Position numbers and translations under genes: made by a program. A stretch of DNA of 64,000 nt, taken from assembly GCF_018310345.1 (NCBI RefSeq), contig NZ_JAGXBY010000007.1, forward strand, positions 99,081 to 163,080, written 5' to 3'. Below the pieces are notes generated by a model, which was not told the DNA's origin, did no database searches, and saw nothing but the letters and a program-made list of their open reading frames with translations. This DNA comes from Ornithinibacillus massiliensis (GTDB lineage Bacteria > Bacillota > Bacilli > Bacillales > Amphibacillaceae). Below are positions 43,894-53,819 of this stretch, in pieces (the stretch's first letter is position 1; every line of letters starts with the position of its first letter).

Positions 43894-46404
43894 ATGCGTA
43901 TTGTTCTAAAGCATATTATACATAATATTTTGGAGAAGAGGCTAAGGTCGATTATCGTGCTTCTTACGATTTTGCTGTCTACTTTGATTTTATTTATTGG
44001 CCTTAGTTTAAATGAAATTATAAATAACACGTATACAACTATGTTACAAGGTTCTTATGGTACTGCTAATGTAGTTGTATCGAAAAAAGCGGAAGATGGT
44101 ATTCCTTTCTATGAGTCTACTAAGCTAGATATAGCAGATATTCATATAGATAATCGTTTAGATATGATACAAGCAATTGGTAAATCATTCTTAAATGATG
44201 AACATGTTACAGTGACATTATATGGCTTAGACCCCCAAGCAGCTTTTGAGATGCAAATTGTAGATATCCTTACTGGCTCCCAGGAACTTGAGGGTAATTC
44301 TGTGATTATTAGTCAGAAAACGAGTTCTACATATGATTTAGTGGTTGGAGATAGGATAGATGTAAGCAGTGGCGGTAATTCTTATGACTTTAGGATAGCT
44401 GCTATTAGTAAATCAGATGGTATTTATTATTCGGAAATGGGAGACATTCTACTTCTTGCTCAGCCGGACCAGGTAATGGAAATGCTCGGCGGAGGAGATA
44501 TGGTGTCGAGTACTCTATTAGAAGTACCGGGTACGGAACTGGACACAGCAATTACTAGTTTAGCGGAGACGAATCAAGGCTTTACCATACAAAAGAGTAG
44601 TGCTGCAGATACGATTATGCGAGATGAGCAGACCTTCCAAACGGTTATGATGCTAGCGATTATTATTATTGTGTTAATCAGTGCATATGTTATTTCATCC
44701 CTTTCCAAGTTAATTATTACGGAACGTATGCCTGTTTTAGCTACTTTTCGCAGTGTTGGAGCTAGCAAAGGGATGATGAATCGGGTATTAATTTTGGAGT
44801 TCTTCATGTATGGGGTAATTGGAGCGGTCCTAGGGATTATTTTAGCTGTGTTCCTACTCCCGTTTGCAGCGGATCTGTTTAATGAGTACAAGGAATATGG
44901 TATGGAAACAGTAGTCGAATATAATATGATCTATTTAATCATTTCGGTAGTATTCGGAATGATGTTCCCAGCACTAGTGAGCTTTCTCCGGATAGTGAGA
45001 ACGAATGCCAAACCTTTAAAGGATGTGCTTTTCAATACATCGTCTACATTAGAAAAACGCTCGAGATGGACGGTTATTCTCGGAATCGTATTCTTCTTCA
45101 TTGCTTTTGTGATAAATGGATTCAATAAATATGATGATATGCTACTTTCTATTGTATCGATTTTGTTATTGTTTATTTCCATTGTGTTGTTAATGCCACT
45201 ATTGTTGAGTGGGTTTTCAAAGTTATTGTCTCTATACTTTAAGAGGAGTCGATCGGGAGAATTAGGACTGGGCATTAAAAATATTGCTAACAATAAGATT
45301 GTTGCAAACAATGTCAGTATGATTATTGTCGTTTTTTTACTATTAATTATGGTAGGAATTGCAAGTGAAGGAATTAATTATTATGTAACAAAGGCAGTAA
45401 GTAAAGATTTTGATGTAGTTGTTACACTTAGTGATCGTAATGATTCGCTTGTTCATGACATAGTGGAAATGGATGGAGTAGCTGATGCTTATCTTCAAGC
45501 TGTAAGTTTGGGGAAATCCTCTATTAATGGAAGTGAAGGTATTTATGGCGTATTTGGCGTAGACGATTTTAATGAGATAGGTGAATTCTATGATGGGATA
45601 AATTATCTCGAAATAGATGAAGAACGATTAATTAGCTTAGATAACCCGGTTATATTAGATGACTACTATATGAATAAATACGACATACATATAGGAGATT
45701 CGGTACAAATACAGCCAATTAATAGCCATTACGAAAATCTAGAGAACGCTGGTTCAGTAACATTTATTGTAGCTGGTTCGATGGAAAGCGCTGGATTTGC
45801 CTCAAGTCGCGATAGTGCTTTAATTCCAATGGAAATCTATGAGGATTATTTTGAGCCTCTCTTTTATGAATTAACGCTGAAGCAGGAGGAAGGAATAGTA
45901 GCGGAGGAATTAAAAGAGAATATAGCAGACTACTATAGTAACTATTCACTAGAGGTAGCGACTTTTGACGAGAGGATAGAGGCACAGAAAAGCACGATTG
46001 ATACATTAATTAATGGAATCACAATTATTATTGGTTTAGGTATGATGGTGGGGATTCTTGGAATTTCAAATAATCTTATGGTCTCCTTCAATCAGCGGAA
46101 GAAGGAATATGCCATTCTCTATTCTGTATGTATGAGTAAAGGGCAAATAGTGAAAATGATATTCGCCGAAACGCTCCTTACATTTATAACCGTAGCTGTC
46201 ATTGGGCTTTTTGGTGGATTCGCAATAAATTTCTTATTAACTAAGTTCTTTTACGCTATAGGGATGGTGACCGATTTTCACTTTACGTTCAAACTTTATG
46301 GCATTTTATGTGGGGTGGTTGCGATATTATTAGCTTTATCAACTCTCTCACTAGTTCGAAAGGTTTTTAAGCTTCATATAATGAAAGAATTGCGATATGA
46401 GTAA
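43894..46404 (+). CDS. ABC transporter permease with two FtsX domains (MacB/lipoprotein-exporter type)
   Basis: An 836-residue membrane protein. ATG 43894 is chosen for GGGGG 8 nt upstream. A helix at the N-terminus is followed by a large extracellular domain, an FtsX core (about 250-370; SAYVISSLSKLIITERMPVLATFRSVGASKG), a second extracellular domain and a second FtsX core (about 700-830; NLMVSFNQRKKEYAILYSVCMSKGQI). The ATPase gene overlaps or abuts the stop. Such pairs export peptides or act as mechanotransmitters, for example in antimicrobial-peptide detoxification. No two-component system lies beside it, so its substrate is open. Confidence 0.87.
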   Translation: MRIVLKHIIHNILEKRLRSIIVLLTILLSTLILFIGLSLNEIINNTYTTMLQGSYGTANVVVSKKAEDGIPFYESTKLDIADIHIDNRLDMIQAIGKSFLNDEHVTVTLYGLDPQAAFEMQIVDILTGSQELEGNSVIISQKTSSTYDLVVGDRIDVSSGGNSYDFRIAAISKSDGIYYSEMGDILLLAQPDQVMEMLGGGDMVSSTLLEVPGTELDTAITSLAETNQGFTIQKSSAADTIMRDEQTFQTVMMLAIIIIVLISAYVISSLSKLIITERMPVLATFRSVGASKGMMNRVLILEFFMYGVIGAVLGIILAVFLLPFAADLFNEYKEYGMETVVEYNMIYLIISVVFGMMFPALVSFLRIVRTNAKPLKDVLFNTSSTLEKRSRWTVILGIVFFFIAFVINGFNKYDDMLLSIVSILLLFISIVLLMPLLLSGFSKLLSLYFKRSRSGELGLGIKNIANNKIVANNVSMIIVVFLLLIMVGIASEGINYYVTKAVSKDFDVVVTLSDRNDSLVHDIVEMDGVADAYLQAVSLGKSSINGSEGIYGVFGVDDFNEIGEFYDGINYLEIDEERLISLDNPVILDDYYMNKYDIHIGDSVQIQPINSHYENLENAGSVTFIVAGSMESAGFASSRDSALIPMEIYEDYFEPLFYELTLKQEEGIVAEELKENIADYYSNYSLEVATFDERIEAQKSTIDTLINGITIIIGLGMMVGILGISNNLMVSFNQRKKEYAILYSVCMSKGQIVKMIFAETLLTFITVAVIGLFGGFAINFLLTKFFYAIGMVTDFHFTFKLYGILCGVVAILLALSTLSLVRKVFKLHIMKELRYE

Positions 46405-46429
46405 AGGTTCTCAAGGGGGGCTAATGGAG

Positions 46430-47119
46430 ATGTTGGAGAGTATTGTTCGGACAGAAAAGTTATGTAAGAATTTCAAAGTGGGAGCAAATGATATCCCAGT
46501 GTTAAAAAACATTGAGATTTCGATTGAATCAGGCGATTTTGTTTCCATAATGGGGCCATCCGGATCTGGTAAAAGTACGTTATTGTATTTACTTGGAGGG
46601 ATTGATCAACCAACTTCTGGAAAAGTGTTCATTCAAAATCAAGATATTAATAAAATGAAGGATAAACAGAAAAGTATTCTACGAAGAAGAACAATGGGCT
46701 TTGTGTTTCAGTTTTATAATTTAGTACAAAACTTAACAGTAGAAGAAAATATTTTACTTCCGGTTACGATGGATAAGAAGAAGACAGCTGATTATAAAGA
46801 GCAGCTGGATGAGATATTAGAAATTGTGGGTCTTTCAGAACGAAAGAAATATACACCGAGAGAATTATCCGGGGGACAGCAACAACGGGTTGCCATTGCT
46901 CGAGCGTTAATCCTAAGTCCAGCACTCATACTAGCAGATGAACCAATTGGGAATTTGGATAGTAAGACAGGGACAGCAATTATGGAGCTTTTCCGTCGTA
47001 TTAATCAGGAAAAGGGAATTACGATTGTCCAGGTGACACATTCTGAAGAAGCGGCTGAATATGGTAATCGATTAATTCGGATGAAAGATGGAGAGATAGT
47101 TGAGCCAGTGTTGGTTTAA
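46430..47119 (+). CDS. ABC transporter ATP-binding protein (MacB/LolD type)
   Basis: A 229-residue ATPase. Walker A is GPSGSGKST, the Q-loop is FVFQFYNL, the signature is LSGGQQQRVAIARAL, Walker B is LILADEPIGNLD, and the switch His is in VTHSEEAAEY. ATG 46430 fits best: AAGGGGGG lies 9-10 nt upstream, while the nearer ATG at 46424 is too close. It pairs with the preceding FtsX-type permease, and a terminator follows. Confidence 0.92.
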   Translation: MLESIVRTEKLCKNFKVGANDIPVLKNIEISIESGDFVSIMGPSGSGKSTLLYLLGGIDQPTSGKVFIQNQDINKMKDKQKSILRRRTMGFVFQFYNLVQNLTVEENILLPVTMDKKKTADYKEQLDEILEIVGLSERKKYTPRELSGGQQQRVAIARALILSPALILADEPIGNLDSKTGTAIMELFRRINQEKGITIVQVTHSEEAAEYGNRLIRMKDGEIVEPVLV

Positions 47120-47130
47120 CACGAATAGAG

Positions 47131-47159
47131 ATGTAGGGAGTATTTTCCCTGCATTTTTT
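47131..47159 (+). terminator. Rho-independent terminator after the ABC exporter
   Basis: ATGTAGGGA pairs with TCCCTGCAT (one G/T), with a short loop and a run of Ts. Confidence 0.82.
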
Positions 47160-47310
47160 AATGCCACTTTCAATAGATAACGCATTGACTCCATTCTTTT
47201 TATTCCTAAGCTTGGCAACAAGAGAAAAAGATTGACCTGAAGCATATTAGGGAATAGAAAAAGAATATTGATGGCATAGGATAGTAATAGAAAGGGGTAT
47301 TGTAGACATC

Positions 47311-48441
47311 ATGAAGACAACTAGTAAGAAGCTGAGGCCAATATTAAAAGAGATTTTCGATTATTTACATGCAAACCCAGAAGTAAGCTGGAAGGAATTT
47401 CAGACTACGGAATATATTAAAGGGTTACTTGCGAATAAGAAGGTAAACATTCAATGCTTCCCGGAAATAACTGGTTTAGTAGTAGAAATTGGTAGTGGGA
47501 AGCCGGTTGTAGCACTACGGGCCGATATGGATGCACTTTGGCAAGAGGTTAACGGTGAATTTAAAGCAAACCATTCATGTGGTCATGATGCCCATATGAC
47601 GATTGTATTAGGTGTGCTGTTTACACTTCTTGAGGAGGGAACTCCAGACCAAGGAACGTTTCGATTTATTTTCCAGCCGGCTGAAGAAAAGGGAGATGGA
47701 GCGTTGACACTTGTAGAAAAAGGGGTTGTGGATGATGCTGATTTTCTATATGGTCTTCACCTTCGTCCAATTCAAGAATTAAAGCACGGTCAGTTCTCGC
47801 CAGCAATTAGGCATGGCGCCTCATGGTCAGTTGATGGAGTTATTACAGGAGAAGATGCCCATGGTGCTAGACCACATCTTAACGCTAATGCAATTCAAGT
47901 GGGGAGTGAGTTTTTTCAGCATTTGAATAATATTTATATAGATCCGATGATTCCGCACTCGGTAAAGATGACGAGCTTCCATGCTGGAGGAGAGAGCACT
48001 AATATTATCCCTGGGAATGCTACGTTTTCTATTGATATGCGTGCCCAAACTAATGAAGCAATGGAGGAGCTCTTGGAGAAAGTGGAGCGAATTGCTAATA
48101 TGCTTTCCAACTATCATGGAGTAAAAATTGATCTATCGATAAGCTCAAGTGTTGCTGCCGCAGTAATCAATGAGGAAGCAACTAATTTAATGGAAGAGGC
48201 TATTGTGGAGACAGTTGGCAAAGACCACTTAATACCGATGATTACAACAACCGGGGGAGATGATTTTCACTTTTATACCATTAAGAGACCATCTTTAAAA
48301 GCAACCATGTTAGCAGTTGGATGCGATTTAGAACCAGGGCTACATCACCCACAAATGACGTTTAATTATCAAGCAATCGAACCAAGTGTGGAGATTCTAG
48401 TAACGGTATTACGAAGGACTGTAAGGAAGTATCAAGGTTAG
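47311..48441 (+). CDS. M20-family amidohydrolase, probable N-succinyl/N-acyl-L-amino-acid hydrolase
   Basis: A 376-residue zinc hydrolase. Metal ligands lie in LRADMDAL, HSCGHDAHM and QPAEEKGDG, with a late HHPQM. The dimerisation domain has the usual DAHGARPH. It is the first gene of a three-gene set with a GNAT transferase (10 nt downstream) and an enolase-superfamily racemase. In Geobacillus such a set is known to convert D-amino acids irreversibly to L-amino acids, and the hydrolase removes the succinyl group from the L-product. I infer that role here. The family also includes indole-acetyl and hippurate hydrolases. Confidence 0.83.
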   Translation: MKTTSKKLRPILKEIFDYLHANPEVSWKEFQTTEYIKGLLANKKVNIQCFPEITGLVVEIGSGKPVVALRADMDALWQEVNGEFKANHSCGHDAHMTIVLGVLFTLLEEGTPDQGTFRFIFQPAEEKGDGALTLVEKGVVDDADFLYGLHLRPIQELKHGQFSPAIRHGASWSVDGVITGEDAHGARPHLNANAIQVGSEFFQHLNNIYIDPMIPHSVKMTSFHAGGESTNIIPGNATFSIDMRAQTNEAMEELLEKVERIANMLSNYHGVKIDLSISSSVAAAVINEEATNLMEEAIVETVGKDHLIPMITTTGGDDFHFYTIKRPSLKATMLAVGCDLEPGLHHPQMTFNYQAIEPSVEILVTVLRRTVRKYQG

Positions 48442-48451
48442 GAGGGAGATT

Positions 48452-49222
48452 ATGGGGATAGAGATTAGAGAAATAACAACATTGGATGAACTGTATCAGA
48501 TACAAAAAATTGAAGAAATCGTCTGGCAGGATACGCCGATTCCGATTCACCAAACATTAACCGCATTTCATAATGGTGGTGTGCTAATAGGAGCTTTTTT
48601 AGGAGGAAACATGATTGGTTTCCAGTATAGTTTTCCAGGGTTTGATGGACAAGAGGTGTATTTAGTATCGCACGCACTAGGAATTCTTCCGGCATATCGT
48701 AAGTCTGGGCTTGGAGAGAAAATAAAACGTAAGCAACGAGAGGTAGCAGCGGACAAGGGATATGATAAAATGATTTGGACATATGATCCGCTTGAAAGTG
48801 TCAATGCTTACTTGAATTTACATAAATTGGGTGGGATAGCAACTACCTATAGAGAAAATTATTATGGGACAATGGATGATGGATTAAATAAGGGACTTGC
48901 TTCTGATCGATTGGTAATTGAATGGCATTTTCAAAGAGAAACTGAGCCATTCGATGGTACAATTGATTCTTCCCAATTATTATTGGAAATGGGACAGAAG
49001 ATGGAGCCAAGGCGAACAGATGTGGTATTTGACTCTGATTGTGAACAGTGGTTTGTTGCCATTCCAGCTAATATTCAAGATATGAAAGCAACAAATATAG
49101 AACATGCTATTCAATGGCGTAGCAGTACTAGAGAACTATTTCAATTATTATTTTCAAACGGTTATACGGCTAAAGATATTATTCGTGATGAATATGTCAG
49201 TTATTATTGCTTTGAAAAATGA
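48452..49222 (+). CDS. GNAT acyltransferase (COG3375), probable D-amino-acid N-succinyltransferase
   Basis: A 256-residue GNAT protein. The acetyl-CoA binding loop is seen in LGILPAYRKSGLGEKIKRKQRE (residues about 75-95; the Q/RxxGxG/A pattern). The group COG3375 typically lies next to MenC-like racemases. By the known Geobacillus pathway it would attach succinyl from succinyl-CoA to D-amino acids, preparing them for racemisation. It starts 10 nt after the hydrolase, with GGAGGGAG upstream of the ATG. Confidence 0.78.
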   Translation: MGIEIREITTLDELYQIQKIEEIVWQDTPIPIHQTLTAFHNGGVLIGAFLGGNMIGFQYSFPGFDGQEVYLVSHALGILPAYRKSGLGEKIKRKQREVAADKGYDKMIWTYDPLESVNAYLNLHKLGGIATTYRENYYGTMDDGLNKGLASDRLVIEWHFQRETEPFDGTIDSSQLLLEMGQKMEPRRTDVVFDSDCEQWFVAIPANIQDMKATNIEHAIQWRSSTRELFQLLFSNGYTAKDIIRDEYVSYYCFEK

Positions 49223-49241
49223 TTAGGAAGAAGGGTGTAAC

Positions 49242-50357
49242 ATGACAATTCCATTAATAAACATCATCATCCATCGACTCAACATGAGAATGATTGATCC
49301 ATTTGCAACAAGCTTCGGCACCATGCAGGGCAAAGAATTCTATATCGTAGAAGTGGTGGATACAGACGGGAATCATGGCTACGGAGAAGGGGTCGCATTT
49401 TCTATTCCTTGGTACACAGAAGAGACGATAAAGTCTAATTTAGCTATCATTGAAGACTTTTTAATTCCTATTTTAAGAGATAATGCAATTGAACATCCAA
49501 ATGAGGTGTTTCCATTATTCGAACGATTACGTGGCAATAATATGGCTAAGGCTGCTATAGAGGGAGCGATATGGGACCTTTATGCGAAACGGCAGGGTGT
49601 ACCGTTAGCAAAAGCTCTCGGTGGCAAAAAGACGGAGATTGATGTGGGAATCAGTATTGGCATACAGCCAAGCGTAAAAGAATTATTGAATAAAATCGAG
49701 CATTTTCTTGAGCAAGGGTATAAGCGTATAAAGTTGAAAATTAAGCCTGGTCATGATGTGGATATGCTTCATGAGGTGCGAAAGGCTTTTCCAGATACAC
49801 CAATTATGGCAGATGCAAATTCTGCCTATACCCTAGATGATATAGAATTGCTGAAGCAGTTGGATGATCTAAATCTAATGATGATTGAACAGCCCCTACA
49901 GCATCATGATATTATCGACCATGCAAAACTTCAAAAGGAATTACAAACCCCGATTTGTTTAGATGAGAGTATTCACTCGTTGTATGATGTCCAAAAGGCA
50001 ATAGAACTAGGAAGCTGTAAAATTATAAATATAAAAGTAGGCCGTGTTGGGGGCTTATCTGAATCAATCAAAATTCATGATTATTGTGAGGATCAAGGAA
50101 TCCCGGTGTGGTGTGGAGGAATGTTAGAAGCTGGTATCGGGCGAGCACATAATGTAGCGATTACGACTTTAGCTAATTTTATTTTACCAGGGGATACCGC
50201 AGGGTCCTCTCGATATTGGAAGAAAGATATTATTAAACCAGAAGTTGTAGTAGAAAATGGCGTAATCAAAGTACCAACAGCCCCTGGAATTGGTTATGAA
50301 GTGGACGAAGAAGCGCTAGAAGCGTTTCGCTTTGAAAAGTTGGAATTTCCTATGTAA
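49242..50357 (+). CDS. menC: Enolase-superfamily N-succinyl/N-acylamino acid racemase (o-succinylbenzoate synthase-like)
   Basis: A 371-residue muconate-lactonizing subgroup enzyme. The acid/base lysines lie in RIKLKIKPG (KxK), the metal ligands in [14 protein letters not shown] and CLDESIH, and the second lysine in [10 protein letters not shown]. These are the residues shared by o-succinylbenzoate synthase and N-succinylamino acid racemase. With a GNAT transferase and an M20 hydrolase upstream and no menaquinone genes near, racemase function is the better reading. It closes the operon before an inverted repeat. Confidence 0.87.
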   Translation: MTIPLINIIIHRLNMRMIDPFATSFGTMQGKEFYIVEVVDTDGNHGYGEGVAFSIPWYTEETIKSNLAIIEDFLIPILRDNAIEHPNEVFPLFERLRGNNMAKAAIEGAIWDLYAKRQGVPLAKALGGKKTEIDVGISIGIQPSVKELLNKIEHFLEQGYKRIKLKIKPGHDVDMLHEVRKAFPDTPIMADANSAYTLDDIELLKQLDDLNLMMIEQPLQHHDIIDHAKLQKELQTPICLDESIHSLYDVQKAIELGSCKIINIKVGRVGGLSESIKIHDYCEDQGIPVWCGGMLEAGIGRAHNVAITTLANFILPGDTAGSSRYWKKDIIKPEVVVENGVIKVPTAPGIGYEVDEEALEAFRFEKLEFPM

Positions 50358-50415
50358 TGGTATCGTGATGGTAGCGGAAATTAATGAGAAGACAGAACCT
50401 TTTAGATGATTAACA

Positions 50416-50460
50416 CACCTAGCCCTCTTTGGAAAATGTATTTCCGAAGTGGGCTAGGTG
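50416..50460. terminator. Long inverted repeat after the racemase gene
   Basis: CACCTAGCCC and GGGCTAGGTG form the base, and CTTTGGAAA/TTTCCGAAG extends it with mismatches. No T-run follows, so it may terminate weakly or protect the 3' end. The next gene is convergent. Confidence 0.6.
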
Positions 50461-50518
50461 AATGATTATTATATCACGAGATTATAAGCGTGCGCCTAAT
50501 ACAGTGCAATGATATAGA

Positions 50519-51655
50519 TCACTCATTCTGAGCATCAAAATATTCTACTAAACCGTTTGTAATTGCTTCGGCAACCTCTGTTTGGTATTCGTCGGTTTGA
50601 ACCTTCTCCAAATCACTTGGGTTTGATATAAAGCCAAGTTCAAGCAATACAGCGGGATTTTGATTATATTTTAGAACATAATAGTCCTCTTGCCTAATCC
50701 CCCGGTCTGTCATATCTAGTTCTCCAACTAATGCGGAATGAATTTTCTCAGAAAGCTCCTTACTTTTATTCGTGTTAGCGTAATACGTATTAATACCATT
50801 TACCTTTGGATCGTTAAAGTAATCGTAATGTAGACTTATGAATACATCCGTTTCATGGACGTTACTTTGATACGCCCGATTTTCAAGAGTAATAAACGTA
50901 TCATCTGCTCTAGTAAAGTTTACCGTTGCCCCTTCTGCTTCTAAGTAATTGGCTAGCTTTGTTGCAGTAGATAGTGTCAGATCTTTTTCACGTACGCCAT
51001 CATTTACTGCTCCAGGATCCTTGCCACCGTGGCCTGGATCAATCAAAATGTTATAGCCATTTAATTGATGTTTTCTAACGGTAATGGTGTCTTCTGAAAT
51101 CTGCATGTGATTTTGTTGGATATATCCCATTGGCAAATAATCTAATGGTTCAGTAACATGGTCAGGTGTATAGTGATTAAAATTATCCTCTGTCTGTGTG
51201 GATATATCATCTTCCTTGGCTTTCTCTTTCATGTCATCCTTAACTTCTGCTTTTTCTTCAGATTCCTCCTCCACTTCTTCTTTTTCTTCTAATTCAATTT
51301 CTTCCTCTTTTATCGTGTCACTGTCTTCTAGTAAACTATCATCATTTTCAACTTCTATTGTTTCTTCTATTAATAGAAGTTCTTCTCCATATACCCAAGC
51401 AGGCTCTCCATCGAAGAAAGTTTTGACCCATCCATTCTGTTCTTCGAATGTTCTTAGTCTATCTCCTTCAACTAATGTTCCAATAACATCAGCTTCATGA
51501 TTAGGAGCGGTTCTCATAACGGAATCTGCTTGAACTTCAAATAATTTAACATGGTTATTCTCGGCTGCTTCTGCATGTGCATTCGTCACTGATATAAAAG
51601 AAAATAACATAAGCATAAACCCTGTCATCCAAATTGTATTGACAACTTTTCTCAT
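50519..51655 (-). CDS. N-acetylmuramoyl-L-alanine amidase with SH3b domain (secreted)
   Basis: A 378-residue cell-wall hydrolase. Residues 1-29 are a signal peptide ending in NAHA. Residues 35-95 form a bacterial SH3 domain for wall binding. Residues 95-150 are a very acidic Glu/Asp/Lys linker. Residues 200-375 are Amidase_3: ILIDPGHGGKDPGA (zinc His), REKDLTLS (zinc Glu), ISLHYDYF (His) and LLELGFISN (catalytic Glu). It would cleave between MurNAc and L-Ala in peptidoglycan, in growth, separation or spore-related lysis. The gene is monocistronic on the minus strand. Confidence 0.92.
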   Translation of the reverse strand: MRKVVNTIWMTGFMLMLFSFISVTNAHAEAAENNHVKLFEVQADSVMRTAPNHEADVIGTLVEGDRLRTFEEQNGWVKTFFDGEPAWVYGEELLLIEETIEVENDDSLLEDSDTIKEEEIELEEKEEVEEESEEKAEVKDDMKEKAKEDDISTQTEDNFNHYTPDHVTEPLDYLPMGYIQQNHMQISEDTITVRKHQLNGYNILIDPGHGGKDPGAVNDGVREKDLTLSTATKLANYLEAEGATVNFTRADDTFITLENRAYQSNVHETDVFISLHYDYFNDPKVNGINTYYANTNKSKELSEKIHSALVGELDMTDRGIRQEDYYVLKYNQNPAVLLELGFISNPSDLEKVQTDEYQTEVAEAITNGLVEYFDAQNE

Positions 51656-52312
51656 ATTCTCTCAATCCCTTTCTGGTAAATTATGAATCTAGTAGCAAGG
51701 ATGGTCAGAAAATAATAGATTTAAACATAAATGTGTAAGTTTTTATTTTTTAGGTAAAAAGAAGTGGTTTAACGTCTCTCTTATCTAGTTAGTTAGCCTC
51801 CTTTTATTAGGAGGCGCTATTACTTATGTAGGAGTGGTTGGGAAAGGTTAGTCCATATTCTACTACTAGCCTTTGTATAAAATGGTAACGTTCGTGTTCA
51901 AGTACTGTCGAAAACTCTGTTAAACATGAGATAACAGCTATAAATTTCCAAATAATAACATGATAGGACATAAGCTCTAGAATAATGAAGTAGACAATTG
52001 TAAAGGAGTTAGGGCAAGTTATCTATTAGCATTTTATTAGTTTAGGTTAGTGGTATAGTTTTTTCGAACTAGAAAAGCTAAATATATATTCCTTTTTCTT
52101 CTGTTTACATGAAAACATTACAAATTTTTTCTTACTCTTCGCTATGTTCAACATGATCTTCTGTTTTTCGGCAGTCTAAATAAAGCTATTAGACTATCTA
52201 GTAAATGGTATTTTCTAACGATTCACTATTCAAATTTTTCTGTTAATATAGGGACATTGAGTCATAGGAGTATAAAAAATAGTAGTTTCTTAATAGAAAG
52301 GTCGGGTGATAA
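51656..52312. other. Gene-free stretch of about 650 bp between divergent genes
   Basis: AT-rich, with no supported gene. It contains one small hairpin, GCCTCC/GGAGGC at 51796-51815. It should hold the promoters of the amidase and of the secretion cassette. Confidence 0.6.
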
Positions 52313-52756
52313 ATGAAAAAAATACTAGTCAGCTTCCTTGTCATGATCTCGTTGATAGCTGCATTTCACGTTTCAGTATATGGGGAGTTCTTTTTTGACA
52401 AAAAGAACGTAAGCACGGCTATCCATAACTTGGAAAATATGATGTTCCAAAGAGAAGTTGCCATCACGGACCATTTAAAGGATCAACAAGAACAGCATCT
52501 AAATCAGATAAAGGTCAAACTAACCGAGTTGCATGAAGATACATCTAATATGACAGCGGTACGCTTACAACAATATAAGGAAAGCTATCTTTCAGCAATT
52601 GATACGTTAACCTTATCTTTAGATGAACCATATGAAAAGATAGCGAAAGAAAAGAGTAATGTATTAAGTCTAGAGATTGAAGCAGAAGTAGTCGATTATT
52701 TGAGTCAATTATTAGTTCGGAATCAGAAAAGCAATCATTCAACTATTTTAGAATAA
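52313..52756 (+). CDS. Secreted helical protein, first gene of the signal-peptidase cassette (unknown function)
   Basis: A 147-residue protein with a signal peptide of about 24 residues. The mature part begins EFFFDKKNVSTAIHNLEN and is predicted helical with heptad-like charge. I do not recognise it. It is 12 nt before a second secreted helical protein and is followed by a third and by a type I signal peptidase. The start has AAAGGTCGGGTGAT upstream. It may be an exported structural or binding partner. Confidence 0.72.
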   Translation: MKKILVSFLVMISLIAAFHVSVYGEFFFDKKNVSTAIHNLENMMFQREVAITDHLKDQQEQHLNQIKVKLTELHEDTSNMTAVRLQQYKESYLSAIDTLTLSLDEPYEKIAKEKSNVLSLEIEAEVVDYLSQLLVRNQKSNHSTILE

Positions 52757-52768
52757 AAGGGGAGATTA

Positions 52769-53548
52769 ATGATGAAAGTACGTAAAGGGTTGAAAAAGAA
52801 ATTATTAGTAGGGGTAGCTGCGGTTGGAATCGTTGCAGGATCAGGAATTGCACTTGCCAATACGGATGCTGGTGCACAGCTTCGTGCCTGGTATGAAGGT
52901 ATGTTTTCTAACACGGTAGAGAATATTGAGGCGAGTGTAGAAGAATATGGTCAAAGCAAGCTCCCAGGATTACAAGCAGAATATGAACAATTAAAAGCTA
53001 CAGCACAAATGGATATTGATTTAACGAGAGAACTTGAAACAGGTAAGTCCTTATCAGAAATCATTAATGCGAAAATAAGTCATTTGGAATCGTTGAGCGA
53101 AGAAGAGCAAGCAATTTTAGCGGGAATTGGGCTAGAGTTCTACAATGTATTTCTAGATGGTTATTTTGAAATCCAACGTGTTCAGCAGGAGGGGTTAGAT
53201 TATGCGAATAATGATTTAACTGCTTATACTGGTGAACTTGGACAAGAAGCGATGGCGACCATGACATCAGATATAAATACTGCTAGGGATCAGGCTGTAC
53301 AAGAGCTAGAAGAAGCAATACAGCAGGCCCAAGAACAGCTTGCTCAAGCATTAGATACGCAAGAAGAAATTACCATTAGAAATTTACAAAATCAAATCGA
53401 TTGGGCTATTGAGGACTTAAGAGAATCGGTAACATCATTACTTGATGGATTAGTAGAAGAGCAAGAACAAATTATAATTGCTCATGCACAGCAATTGGAA
53501 GATCAAGCAAAAGCGGCTCTTGATGATGTAGTGAATGGTATCAATTAG
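52769..53548 (+). CDS. Secreted helical repeat-rich protein, second gene of the cassette (unknown function)
   Basis: A 259-residue protein with a basic signal peptide that ends ALA (about residue 30). The mature part starts NTDAGAQLRAWYEGMFS, close in style to the start of the third protein (NEDIAYMLKNWFDEKQS). The C-terminal half (170-255) is a Gln/Glu-rich coiled coil (for example EEAIQQAQEQLAQALD). ATG 52769 follows AAGGGGAG. No catalytic motif is visible. It is likely a filamentous or surface-associated protein; this is an inference from composition. Confidence 0.75.
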   Translation: MMKVRKGLKKKLLVGVAAVGIVAGSGIALANTDAGAQLRAWYEGMFSNTVENIEASVEEYGQSKLPGLQAEYEQLKATAQMDIDLTRELETGKSLSEIINAKISHLESLSEEEQAILAGIGLEFYNVFLDGYFEIQRVQQEGLDYANNDLTAYTGELGQEAMATMTSDINTARDQAVQELEEAIQQAQEQLAQALDTQEEITIRNLQNQIDWAIEDLRESVTSLLDGLVEEQEQIIIAHAQQLEDQAKAALDDVVNGIN

Positions 53549-53574
53549 GAAGAATTACGAGGCAGATAGAAAAG

Positions 53575-53810
53575 AGTAAAATCCTTTCCTGCCAGGATAA
53601 AAAAGCGAACACATTTATTACAAGACAAGCGAATGCGAGTTTTTCTAACAATACGGATGTCTCAGAATAGGGCCTCACTCCACAGAGAGGGTCAGACGGA
53701 CGGGACATCCCTTTCTATTGGCAGATAGGAAGGTAGAAACCTATTCCAGCCAACATAAGAAAAACGAATACATTCCGTAAAGGACGAGCAAATGCGAGTT
53801 TTTCTAAGGA
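53575..53810. repeat. Pair of imperfect direct repeats (about 70 bp) flanking a structured segment
   Basis: CCTGCCAGGATAAAAAAGCG at 53589 and CCAGCCAACATAAGAAAAAC at 53751 begin two related copies. Both end in ATGCGAGTTTTTCTAA. Between them GGATGTC (53655) and GACATCC (53704) can form a stem. A similar CGCCAGTATAAGAAAAGCG occurs near 34000, so this may be a dispersed repeat family. Confidence 0.6.
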
Positions 53811-53819
53811 GGTATATAT

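Noticed and set aside
46397..46429. Longer N-terminus for the ABC ATPase
   Set aside because: The extra residues overlap the permease stop and lack a ribosome site. ATG 46430 fits the AAGGGGGG site.
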